From the NCBI GenBank assembly GCA_045544035.1, contig JAZPYE010000017.1:124001-188000 (forward strand): a stretch of DNA of 64,000 bases. The letters are read 5' to 3'. The notes under the pieces are model-generated. The model saw only the letters and a list, made by a program, of their open reading frames with translations, was not told the DNA's origin and searched no databases. Below, piece by piece: positions 8,578-15,940 of this stretch; the stretch's first letter is position 1, and each line of letters opens with the position of its first letter. The DNA is from SIG587 sp045544035. GTDB taxonomy: Bacteria; Bacillota; Clostridia; Oscillospirales; Acutalibacteraceae. A program made the translations under genes and the position numbers.

Positions 8578-9954
8578 TTATGCCTCCTCGTAAACAATCT
8601 TGTTAACGGCGTTGATGTAAGCCTTAATGCTGGCGCCGATAATATCTGTGGAAATACCATTGCCCGAATAGAGCTTGCCGTTTGAGCGCAGCTTTACAAT
8701 GGCGTTGCCAAGTGCCTGGCGACCTTCGGTTACCGACTGAATTTGGAAATCATCCAGCTCATAGTGGGCTCCGATAATGCTTTCAATAGCTAAAAAGGCA
8801 GCATTAACGGGGCCATCGCCAATCTGAACGCCCTGCACTGCTTCACCGTTTTTAGAAAGGGTGATTTGTGCGCTTGAGGAAATAATATTTCCGCTTGTGA
8901 TAACATAATTTTCCAGTTTATACGTTTCGGGAACCTGCAAAGCAACCGTTGCAATAATGGCATCAAGTTCCTTTGCGCCAACGTTTTTCTTTTCGGCAAC
9001 GCGGCGGAACTCCTCATAAACCTTTGCGCAGTCTTCTTCCGATAAATCGTAGCCAAGTTTTACTGCGGCGGCAAAAACAGCCTCCTCGGTGTCGTTTTCA
9101 TCAAGGCGGAATTCCTCGTACTCACCCAAAACTCCGCTTGTCACGGTTTCGGTTTTGGCATTATCGCTAATGCGGGAAATTTGCTTAACAATTCGGTGAA
9201 GTTCGGTCTGCTTGATATCGGCAGTGAAACCGTAATCATTTCCGCAGTTTTTAACCATGTCGCAAAATGCCTCAAGGTCAACACCATTTGAGCCAATGTC
9301 AGTTTTAACAAAGTCCACACCTTTTCTAACACTTAAAATTGCCTGCGCTACAGCAAAAGAGCATTTGTTCTCGCAGGAAACGCCTACGGGAAGGCTGAAT
9401 GAATTTGCAATTTCTGCTGCAAAGCTTGCAAAATCATCGGGCATTTTTGTGCCTGCGGTGTCGCAAATGCAAACCGAATCGGCGCCTGCTTTAACGGCAA
9501 CATCAATGGCTTCCTTTAAAAAGTAGGCTTCAGTGCGGGTTGCATCAACCGCGCAAAACTCAACCGAGTCGCAAAGCTTTTTAGCGTGTGACACGGCAGT
9601 TTCAATCCACTCTAGCATTTTGGGAGCTTTTTTGCGGGCAGAATATTCCATTAATGCGGTTGAAAGGGGAAGCTCAATTCTGATTCTCGGCTTCTTCGCA
9701 TTGGCAAGCGCCACTGCGGCATTTTCAATGCTTTCCTTTGTACTGCCTGCCGCAACGCTTATAACACTATTTTTAACAAAGGCCGAAACAGTGCGAACAA
9801 AAAGTATATCGGTGCGTGCATTTTTTATTTCAGGAAGCTCTATGGTGTCAACGCATAGTCGCTCTAACTGGCGGGCAATTTCAATCTTTTCTTTAAAGGA
9901 AAATGCGCCGTTTTCGCGAGCAAGTGTTGCATCATAAATTCCGATTTTCTTCAT
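8578..9954 (-). CDS. 2-isopropylmalate synthase-like protein with altered catalytic metal motifs
   Basis: A 458-residue HMG-lyase/LeuA-type protein. The C-terminal regulatory (LeuA dimer) domain is well kept: GDGPVNAAFLAIES, SVTEGRQALG and STDIIGASIKAYINA. The catalytic barrel is not: the canonical DTTLRDGEQ is replaced by YDATLARENGAF, and the metal-binding HCHND by SCENK, so both metal His residues are missing. It may be a non-catalytic or re-purposed homologue, perhaps a leucine-sensing regulator or a condensing enzyme with other metal ligands. AAAGGTGAT precedes the ATG. It is the first gene after T-box 1; no leuB, leuC or leuD is nearby. Confidence 0.85.
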   Translation of the reverse strand: MKKIGIYDATLARENGAFSFKEKIEIARQLERLCVDTIELPEIKNARTDILFVRTVSAFVKNSVISVAAGSTKESIENAAVALANAKKPRIRIELPLSTALMEYSARKKAPKMLEWIETAVSHAKKLCDSVEFCAVDATRTEAYFLKEAIDVAVKAGADSVCICDTAGTKMPDDFASFAAEIANSFSLPVGVSCENKCSFAVAQAILSVRKGVDFVKTDIGSNGVDLEAFCDMVKNCGNDYGFTADIKQTELHRIVKQISRISDNAKTETVTSGVLGEYEEFRLDENDTEEAVFAAAVKLGYDLSEEDCAKVYEEFRRVAEKKNVGAKELDAIIATVALQVPETYKLENYVITSGNIISSSAQITLSKNGEAVQGVQIGDGPVNAAFLAIESIIGAHYELDDFQIQSVTEGRQALGNAIVKLRSNGKLYSGNGISTDIIGASIKAYINAVNKIVYEEA

Positions 9955-9972
9955 AATTTATCACCTTTCAAT

Positions 9973-10252
9973 AAAAAATCCCTTAGAACAGTATATTACT
10001 GTTCTAAGGGACGAAATAACATTTTCGCGGTACCACCCTAATTGTCATAAAATGACCACTCTGCAAGGCTCCAACAAGCCTTTTGCCATGGTAACGGGGC
10101 AAGCCGTAACTGCTTAACTAAATTTCGGCAGTTCTGCTCCGGAGAGAGACTTTTTCACACCATTCACACTGCCTTACACCAACCGACAGTTCTCTATGCT
10201 GAATTAAAGTGGAAAAATAATTCCATCATCGCATTTGAAAAAGAAAAATTTT
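9973..10252 (-). promoter_or_regulatory. T-box leader 1 (specifier unresolved, probably Leu CUC)
   Basis: Read on the minus strand it has the AGAGA bulge motif, a GGTTGGTG apical segment, the antiterminator core GGTGGTACCGCG (10026-10037) and a strong terminator stem TCCCTTAGAACAGTA with T run (9973-10011) just before the LeuA-like gene. T-boxes bind uncharged tRNA and then allow read-through. The stem I base is not clear by eye. A CUC triplet lies at the distance from the apical loop that fits the other T-boxes here (about 10143-10150), but no good base-pairing fixes it. Confidence 0.93.
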
Positions 10253-10257
10253 AAGTT

Positions 10258-10286
10258 ATTATAACACAGCAAAAATGCTTTGTCAA
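10258..10286 (-). promoter_or_regulatory. Sigma-A promoter of the T-box 1 operon
   Basis: TTGACA and TATAAT, both perfect consensus, separated by 17 bases; transcription would start just ahead of the T-box. Confidence 0.9.
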
Positions 10287-10296
10287 CATTCTTTTT

Positions 10297-10905
10297 CTAT
10301 TTTTTTAGCACCTTTTTTTGCCACGATTTTTTACCGCACTCGGGGCATTTCATATATCTTGTTCTGCCCATATGCATTGCCCAAAACACACTGCCAAAGG
10401 TTGGAACATATTTATGGCCGCATTTGGCGCATTTATAATATCCTGCGGTTTGCTCGATTTTAATCATAAACGGAACGGCAATAACAAAGGGCGCAAAGCC
10501 GATTAAAATGAGAGCAATTCTCATCCAATCTGCCATTTGAACTAAGGATGCCACAATTATTAAAGCAAACATAATAATAGACAGCAGCACACCAACAACT
10601 ATTTCGAGGGTTAGCAGCCTTTTATCTGCCTGTTCCTTTTCTTTAACCATTTGAAGTAAAGTGTTTTCCATTTCTTTATTGTAATTTTCCATTTTAATAA
10701 CCTCCCCATTTAATAAATCGTTTACACTGATTTTAAGAATTTCGCAAAGCGACAGCATAATGGAAGAATCGGGCATAGCTCTGCCATTTTCCCATTTCGA
10801 AACAGCTCTATCTGTAATATTAAGCTTCTCGGCAAGCTGCGCTTGGGTCAAATTCTCTTTTTTTCGGCATTCTGCAATAAATTTGCCGATTTTAATTTGG
10901 TCCAT
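10297..10905 (-). CDS. XRE-family regulator with membrane helices and C-terminal zinc ribbon
   Basis: A 202-residue protein. Residues 6-62 form a Cro/CI helix-turn-helix (LTQAQLAEKLNITDRAVSKWE). Residues about 97-150 hold two hydrophobic helices, and the C-terminal part has two CxxC pairs (CAKCGHKYV and CPECGKKSW) as in a rubredoxin-like zinc ribbon. Such membrane-tethered XRE proteins are common in Clostridia, but their signals are mostly unknown. GAAAGGAG precedes the ATG. It sits between the lipoprotein gene and the T-box 1 promoter, and no clear target site was seen. Confidence 0.85.
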   Translation of the reverse strand: MDQIKIGKFIAECRKKENLTQAQLAEKLNITDRAVSKWENGRAMPDSSIMLSLCEILKISVNDLLNGEVIKMENYNKEMENTLLQMVKEKEQADKRLLTLEIVVGVLLSIIMFALIIVASLVQMADWMRIALILIGFAPFVIAVPFMIKIEQTAGYYKCAKCGHKYVPTFGSVFWAMHMGRTRYMKCPECGKKSWQKKVLKK

Positions 10906-10997
10906 AGCTCTTTCTCCTTTCGTAATCAGTGTAACCGGATGCAGCGGGGAAGTCTACATACCGTTGGTTGAGTTTTAAAAAATTTCGCTTTGAAGTG

Positions 10998-11516
10998 TTA
11001 TTTTACGGTAAATTCAGCCGATAGTTCTTCTATAATAATGCGGTATTTTCCTTTTTTAAGGGGGGTCTTGTAACGAGGAGAAAGTCGGTTTTTTTCGGGT
11101 ACGGTCTGACCCGGTAAAACATAAGCTGCCATTAAAAAGGTATATGAATCCTTAATTGGCAGCGCTTTCCACTTTCCGTTTTCAAAGCGCTCTAAATAAA
11201 ATACGTCGGGGTCATAACCGAACATATCGTTTTCATTATTGTTGGTTATTATAACTGTAATTTCTTTATCTTTTCTTGAATATTCGGGAAATTCGGTTAC
11301 CATAGTAACTTTTGATAAATCGGGAGAATTACCATAACTTAGTAATTCATCAACGGAGGGATAGATACTGCTTGTTCCGGAAACTGTATGTGAATAACTC
11401 GATACCGTTTCTGAGTTTGTAACCATTGATGTTGCCTCGTTTTGAGAACAGCCTATGGCGCAAATGAGTAAAACAAGGCTTAAAGTAAGAGCAAAAATTT
11501 TTCTAATAAAACGCAT
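10998..11516 (-). CDS. Small lipoprotein with a C-terminal Ig-like domain
   Basis: A 172-residue protein. The start at 11516 is chosen because GAGGTGAT precedes it; an earlier in-frame ATG has no site. Residues 1-24 are a lipoprotein signal peptide with the lipobox AIGC (diacylated Cys). A Ser/Thr-rich linker leads to a beta-rich domain (residues 70-172: ITVIITNNNEND, FYLERFENGKW, LKKGKYRIIIE) like the bacterial Ig-like domains found in secreted Firmicute lipoproteins. It is anchored outside the membrane; function unknown. It lies downstream of the ilvE terminator and so is probably a separate unit. Confidence 0.75.
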   Translation of the reverse strand: MRFIRKIFALTLSLVLLICAIGCSQNEATSMVTNSETVSSYSHTVSGTSSIYPSVDELLSYGNSPDLSKVTMVTEFPEYSRKDKEITVIITNNNENDMFGYDPDVFYLERFENGKWKALPIKDSYTFLMAAYVLPGQTVPEKNRLSPRYKTPLKKGKYRIIIEELSAEFTVK

Positions 11517-11567
11517 CAATATCACCTCTACTATTATATTACCAAAAATATCGGCACATAGCAACAA

Positions 11568-11600
11568 AAAACGCTCTCGGTGTTTTTCCGAGAGCGTTTT
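11568..11600 (-). terminator. Terminator of the Val T-box operon
   Basis: A 13-base stem (AAAACGCTCTCGG / CCGAGAGCGTTTT) with a 7-base loop, followed on the minus strand by a T run, directly after ilvE. Confidence 0.88.
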
Positions 11601-11605
11601 AAATT

Positions 11606-12667
11606 TTAGATTTTAACTGTCCAGCCAAAGGTGTCGGGGGTTTTACCCCACTGAATTCCTGTTAAGGTGTCGTAAAGCTTTTGTGTAACCTCGCCGATTT
11701 TGCCATCGTTTACGGCGTACTTAACGCCCTTGTAGCAAAGCTCACCGATGGGGGAAACAACCGCTGCTGTTCCACAGCCCCAAGCTTCCTCTAAAGTGCC
11801 ATTTTCCATAGCGGCTGAAAGCTCATCAATGGAAAGCAGACGCTCGGTTACGGTGTAGCCTGCCTTTTTAAGCACCTCAATGCAGGATTTTCTCGTAATT
11901 CCAGGGAGAATGGAGCCCGAAAGCATAGGAGTGATGATTTCGCCGTTTATTTTGAACATAACGTTCATGGCGCCAACCTCTTCAATATACTTTCTCTCAA
12001 CGCCATCAAGCCATAGAACCTGGGAATAGCCCTTTTGCTCTGCGCGTTCACCTGCGCGGTTAGATGCCGCATAGTTACCGCCGCATTTTGCATAGCCTGT
12101 GCCGCCGCGAACTGCGCGAACATCTTCATCTTCAATCATAATTTTAACAGGGTTGATGCCCTCTTTATAATAGCTTCCAACAGGGGAGGCAATGATAACG
12201 AAGGTGGCGTTATGAACTGCATGAACACCCAGCGTCTCATCGTTGCCGAACATAAAGGGGCGAAGATAAAGGGAGGTGCCCTCAGCGGATGGAGTCCAAT
12301 CCTTTTCCATTTCAACAAATTTTGTCAGCACCTCAAAAGCCAAATCCTCAGGGATAGTAGGCAGGCAAAGGCGCTCGGCAGAATTATTCATTCTGCGAAT
12401 GTTTTCCATGGGTCTAAAAAGCTGAACCTCGCCATCTTTTCGGCGGTAGGCCTTAAGACCTTCGAAAATTTCGGAGCCATAGTGCAAAACGGTGGAAGCA
12501 GGGTGGAGAGAAATATTCGCAAAGGGAATAATCCTTGCATCGTACCAGCCCTTTTCGCGGCTATAGTCCATCATAAACATATGGTCGGTAAAGAATTTAC
12601 CAAAGCCTAATGTGGAAGCTTCGGGCTTTACCTTGGGGTTTTGAGTTTTTGTAATAGAAATATTCAT
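11606..12667 (-). CDS. ilvE: Branched-chain amino acid aminotransferase
   Basis: A 353-residue fold-type IV PLP enzyme that interconverts 2-oxoisovalerate, 2-oxo-3-methylvalerate and 2-oxoisocaproate with Val, Ile and Leu. Key segments are LHYGSEIFEGLKAYR, FRPMENIRRMNNSAERL, the PLP-Lys region GVERKYIEEVGAMN and GTAAVVSPIGE. Length and motifs fit the BCAT2-like bacterial group. It is the last gene of the Val T-box operon, four bases after the oxidoreductase gamma gene, and supplies the final amination step of the proposed carboxylating route. Confidence 0.95.
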   Translation of the reverse strand: MNISITKTQNPKVKPEASTLGFGKFFTDHMFMMDYSREKGWYDARIIPFANISLHPASTVLHYGSEIFEGLKAYRRKDGEVQLFRPMENIRRMNNSAERLCLPTIPEDLAFEVLTKFVEMEKDWTPSAEGTSLYLRPFMFGNDETLGVHAVHNATFVIIASPVGSYYKEGINPVKIMIEDEDVRAVRGGTGYAKCGGNYAASNRAGERAEQKGYSQVLWLDGVERKYIEEVGAMNVMFKINGEIITPMLSGSILPGITRKSCIEVLKKAGYTVTERLLSIDELSAAMENGTLEEAWGCGTAAVVSPIGELCYKGVKYAVNDGKIGEVTQKLYDTLTGIQWGKTPDTFGWTVKI

Positions 12668-12671
12668 AATA

Positions 12672-13211
12672 TTACTCCTCGTAATTTGCGCCGAGTTTCA
12701 GCGCCTTAAGGTTTACATCAAGCATATCGGCGTGTTTTGCGGGGATAACCTTAGACATTGTTGCTTTAAGGCTTTCCTCATCATATTCGCCGAGAACTTT
12801 AAGAATTTTGCCCATTAAAATCATATTAGCAAGGGTGGGGATACCGTTTTCACCTGCAAGGCGGGTTGCAGGAACATAGTAAGCGGTAATATCATCGCGG
12901 TTAACCTTGCACTCAATGAGGGTAGAGTCGGCAAAAATGATGCCGCCCTTTACAACATCGGGCTCGAATTTATCGAGAGAGGGCAGGTTCATTGCCACCA
13001 AAACATCGGGATTTGAAACAATGGGAGAGCCAACAGCCTCATCGCTGACAATAACCGAACAGCTTGCTGTGCCGCCGCGCATTTCGGGGCCGTAGGAGGG
13101 AAGCCAGCTAACATTTTTGTCTTCGGTAAGGCCCTTATATGCAAGGAACTTTCCTGCGAACAAAATACCCTGACCGCCAAAGCCTGAAAAAAGGAAATTT
13201 GTTGTGCTCAT
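12672..13211 (-). CDS. 2-oxoacid:ferredoxin oxidoreductase, gamma subunit
   Basis: A 179-residue POR-gamma/catalytic-domain protein: FLFSGFGGQGILFAGKFLA, SYGPEMRGGTASCSVIVSD and LVAMNLPSLDKFEP are typical. The start at 13211 follows GGAGG by 8 bases; the frame opens earlier inside the beta gene. It joins alpha, beta and delta subunits into a VOR/KOR-type enzyme that makes acyl-CoA, CO2 and reduced ferredoxin from 2-oxoacids, or runs in reverse. Confidence 0.93.
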   Translation of the reverse strand: MSTTNFLFSGFGGQGILFAGKFLAYKGLTEDKNVSWLPSYGPEMRGGTASCSVIVSDEAVGSPIVSNPDVLVAMNLPSLDKFEPDVVKGGIIFADSTLIECKVNRDDITAYYVPATRLAGENGIPTLANMILMGKILKVLGEYDEESLKATMSKVIPAKHADMLDVNLKALKLGANYEE

Positions 13212-13212
13212 C

Positions 13213-13965
13213 TTATTTTTCCTCCTTTGCAGAACGGTCTTTATAAACACCTAAAGGATAGTAGGGAAGCATATTGTCCTCAAGCCATTTAAGTGCGTCG
13301 GTAGGTTTCATACCCCAGTTTGTGGGACAGGTGGAAACAACCTCAACAAGGGAGAATCCCTTGCCATCAATTTGATTCTGGAAGGCCTTTTTAATAGCCT
13401 TTTTAGCGTTTTTAATGTTCTTAACATTGTTAACGGTAACGCGCTCTAAATATTCAGGGCCCTCAAGCTCACTGAGCATTTCGCAAACCTTAACGGGATA
13501 GCCGCAGTGGTTAACATCGCGGCCGTAAGGGGAGGTCTGAGTTACCTGACCGGGAAGGGAGGTAGGAGCCATCTGACCGCCTGTCATACCGTAAATAGCA
13601 TTGTTAATAAAAATAACCGTAATATTTTCATTTCTGGCTGCAGAATGAACTGTCTCAGCCATACCGATAGAAGCCAAATCGCCATCGCCCTGGTAGGTGA
13701 AAACAATGTGGTTTTCGGGGTCGGCACGCTTAACGCCTGTGGCAACGGCAGGCGCGCGACCGTGAGCGGCCTCAATCATATCACAGTTAAAATAGTTATA
13801 AGCCATAACCGAGCAACCAACGGGAGCAATACCAATGGTTTTGCCCTCAATTTGGAGCTCATCAATAACCTCGGCAACAAGGCGGTGAACAATACCGTGG
13901 GTGCAACCGGGGCAGTAGTGCATGGGAACATCGGCTAATGCCTTGGGTTTATCAAAAACAACCAT
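13213..13965 (-). CDS. 2-oxoacid:ferredoxin oxidoreductase, beta (TPP-binding) subunit
   Basis: A 250-residue subunit with the TPP/Mg motif GDGDLASIGMAETVH...NNAIYGMTGGQMAPTS, and the cluster-associated MHYCPGCTHG near the N terminus. The ATG at 13965 has GGAGGTG ahead and overlaps the alpha stop as TAATG, so translation is coupled. The alpha-beta-gamma-delta arrangement with separate subunits matches 2-oxoisovalerate or 2-oxoglutarate:ferredoxin oxidoreductases; placement next to ilvE favours branched substrates. Confidence 0.94.
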   Translation of the reverse strand: MVVFDKPKALADVPMHYCPGCTHGIVHRLVAEVIDELQIEGKTIGIAPVGCSVMAYNYFNCDMIEAAHGRAPAVATGVKRADPENHIVFTYQGDGDLASIGMAETVHSAARNENITVIFINNAIYGMTGGQMAPTSLPGQVTQTSPYGRDVNHCGYPVKVCEMLSELEGPEYLERVTVNNVKNIKNAKKAIKKAFQNQIDGKGFSLVEVVSTCPTNWGMKPTDALKWLEDNMLPYYPLGVYKDRSAKEEK

Positions 13966-15032
13966 TATTTTGCACCTCCGTTTTTGTTTGCCTCTAAAAT
14001 TGCCTCGAGCACCTGCTCGGGAGAGGGAATCATTCCACCAACGCGGTTGCAAAGGGTCACGGGAACCTTGCACTTTGTGGCGAGTTTAACATCTTCAATC
14101 ATCTGACCCATTGAAAGCTCAACGGTGATGATTTGTTTAACCTGCTCTGCAGCTTTAGCAAAGGGAGCAGTGGGGAAGGGCCACAGGGTGATAGGGCGAA
14201 TCATACCAACCTTGATGCCCTGCTTTCTTGCCTCATTAACAGCATTTTTGGAAACACGAGCGGCAATACCAAAAGCGGCAATGCAGATTTCGGCATCCTC
14301 CATCATATATTCCTCATACATGGTTTCGTGTTCCTCAATGTATTTATAACGCTCAAAGCGGGCAAAGTTAAACTTTTCAAGCTCTTCGGGAGCAAGGAAA
14401 AGTGAGTTAACAATGTTGTGGGGGCGGCTGCACTTTGTGCCTGTGGTTGCCCAGGGCTTCTCACATGCAGGCTTAACCTCTAAATCAAGGGCAACAGGCT
14501 CCATCATCTGACCCATTGTGCCATCGGCTAAAATCATAGAAGTCATTCTATATGTATCGGCAAGCTCAAAGCCTTTAATGGTAAGCTCTGCCATTTCCTG
14601 AACCGAAGCGGGGGCCAAAACAATCATTCTGAAGTCGCCATGGCCGCCTGCCTTTGTTGCCTGGAAATAATCCGACTGGCTGGGCTGAATGCCGCCAAGA
14701 CCTGGGCCACCACGCTGAACGTTTACAACGAGGGCGGGAAGGTCGGCACCGGCTAAATAGGAAAGGCCTTCGCTTTTAAGTGCAATACCTGGGCTTGAAG
14801 AAGAGGTCATAACTCTTTTTCCAGTTGAGGAAACACCGTAAACCATATTAATAGCGGCAATTTCGCTTTCTGCCTGTAAAAATGTTCCGCCGATTTTGGG
14901 CATTTTCTTTGCCATGTAAGCGGCAATCTCGGTTTGAGGGGTAATAGGGTAACCGAAGTAATGGCGGCAGCCTGCAATAATAGCGGCTTCGGCAATAGCT
15001 TCGTTACCTTTCATTAAAACCTTATCTGACAT
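13965..15032 (-). CDS. 2-oxoacid:ferredoxin oxidoreductase, alpha subunit
   Basis: A 355-residue pyrimidine-binding subunit: MKGNEAIAEAAIIAGCRHYFGYPITPQTEIAAYM, the VMTSSSSPGIALKSEGLSYL region and RGGPGLGGIQPSQSDY are the family hallmarks (given here in short pieces of one continuous frame). The domain II segment RVSKNAVNEARKQGIKVGMI is the transketolase C-terminal-like part. It lies between delta and beta with short gaps in the Val T-box operon. Confidence 0.94.
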   Translation of the reverse strand: MSDKVLMKGNEAIAEAAIIAGCRHYFGYPITPQTEIAAYMAKKMPKIGGTFLQAESEIAAINMVYGVSSTGKRVMTSSSSPGIALKSEGLSYLAGADLPALVVNVQRGGPGLGGIQPSQSDYFQATKAGGHGDFRMIVLAPASVQEMAELTIKGFELADTYRMTSMILADGTMGQMMEPVALDLEVKPACEKPWATTGTKCSRPHNIVNSLFLAPEELEKFNFARFERYKYIEEHETMYEEYMMEDAEICIAAFGIAARVSKNAVNEARKQGIKVGMIRPITLWPFPTAPFAKAAEQVKQIITVELSMGQMIEDVKLATKCKVPVTLCNRVGGMIPSPEQVLEAILEANKNGGAK

Positions 15033-15046
15033 ATGAAAAACACCTC

Positions 15047-15253
15047 TTATCTTTCTACCATGATTACGCAGTCAGGGCACATTGTTGCACAAAATGCGCA
15101 ACCAATGCAAGCTGTCTCATCGGTAATCTCTGCAGGATGGTGACCCTTTTTGTTAATCTTATCGGGTGCCAAGCGCAAAATCTTTTTGGGACAGGCATCA
15201 ATGCACAGTCCGCAACCTTTGCAGTTGTCTGTTTTGAAATAAAGCTTTGCCAT
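15047..15253 (-). CDS. 2-oxoacid:ferredoxin oxidoreductase, delta (2x[4Fe-4S] ferredoxin) subunit
   Basis: A 68-residue ferredoxin-like subunit with two clusters: CKGCGLCIDACP and CIGCAFCATMCP. It passes electrons between the TPP site and external ferredoxin. Of two ATGs six bases apart the second is preferred, because AAGGAG is 8 bases before it. Confidence 0.93.
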   Translation of the reverse strand: MAKLYFKTDNCKGCGLCIDACPKKILRLAPDKINKKGHHPAEITDETACIGCAFCATMCPDCVIMVER

Positions 15254-15265
15254 ATTCATTTCTCC

Positions 15266-15928
15266 TTATATGAGTTTTGACTGCAGGGTTAAGGGGAAAA
15301 GGCCCTTAATCTCGCCATCAAATTGGTTGAAAAGTTTTTCGCTCACAGTGGTCATAACAACGGGAATTCCTGCTGCCTTTGCTACCTCATCGGCATAATT
15401 GAGGCTGGCTAAAACATCCTCTTTGGTGGTGAGCTCACCTAAATTTGAGTTGTTAACAAGACCTGTGAATTTTATTTTTGCCGCCGCCTCAATTTCCCTC
15501 ATTACTTCAAGTGTTGAAGCTGCATCGGGGGTTAAAGGGCGGTAGCAGTTTATTACCATAAGCATTTCGTAATTGTTTTCGCTTAAAATCTCATCCCTAA
15601 TTCTGCCAAGAGCTAATGCGCCACGGTCATCGCCGCCAATGTCAAGAACACACTGCAGCTGCTTATCGGCAGTTATTGTGTAAATGTCCTGGGGCAGGGC
15701 GGGAATGTCAACATTTGAGTTGGCATATTCCGAGCAGATAAGGCGAATGCCTGATGATTTAAAATCATCAAGGCTGTCCTTCGCTCTGAAATAGGGATTA
15801 ACGATGTCCAAATCCGCAATGCACACATTATTATACTGCTTTTTTAAGTGGAATGCAATGTTTACGGCAACATTTGTTTTACCGCTGCCGTAATGACCGC
15901 AAAGTAATGTTATTCTTTTAAAATTCAT
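15266..15928 (-). CDS. P-loop ATPase of unknown role within the oxidoreductase operon
   Basis: A 220-residue MinD/CobQ-like NTPase: Walker A GHYGSGKTN near residue 10, a VCIADLDIVNPYFRA segment like the switch I of ParA/MinD-type ATPases, LDIGGDDRGA as Walker B, and a late NxNLGE segment that may read the base. It begins within 15 bases of the acyl-CoA synthetase stop and precedes the ferredoxin subunit, so it is firmly inside the operon. A maturation or metal-cluster loading role for the oxidoreductase is possible but is only a guess from context. Confidence 0.75.
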   Translation of the reverse strand: MNFKRITLLCGHYGSGKTNVAVNIAFHLKKQYNNVCIADLDIVNPYFRAKDSLDDFKSSGIRLICSEYANSNVDIPALPQDIYTITADKQLQCVLDIGGDDRGALALGRIRDEILSENNYEMLMVINCYRPLTPDAASTLEVMREIEAAAKIKFTGLVNNSNLGELTTKEDVLASLNYADEVAKAAGIPVVMTTVSEKLFNQFDGEIKGLFPLTLQSKLI

Positions 15929-15940
15929 TTTATTTACCAA

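Noticed and set aside
12035..12610. 191-codon plus-strand frame inside ilvE
   Set aside because: Antisense to a well-conserved gene; no ribosome binding site and no recognisable protein.
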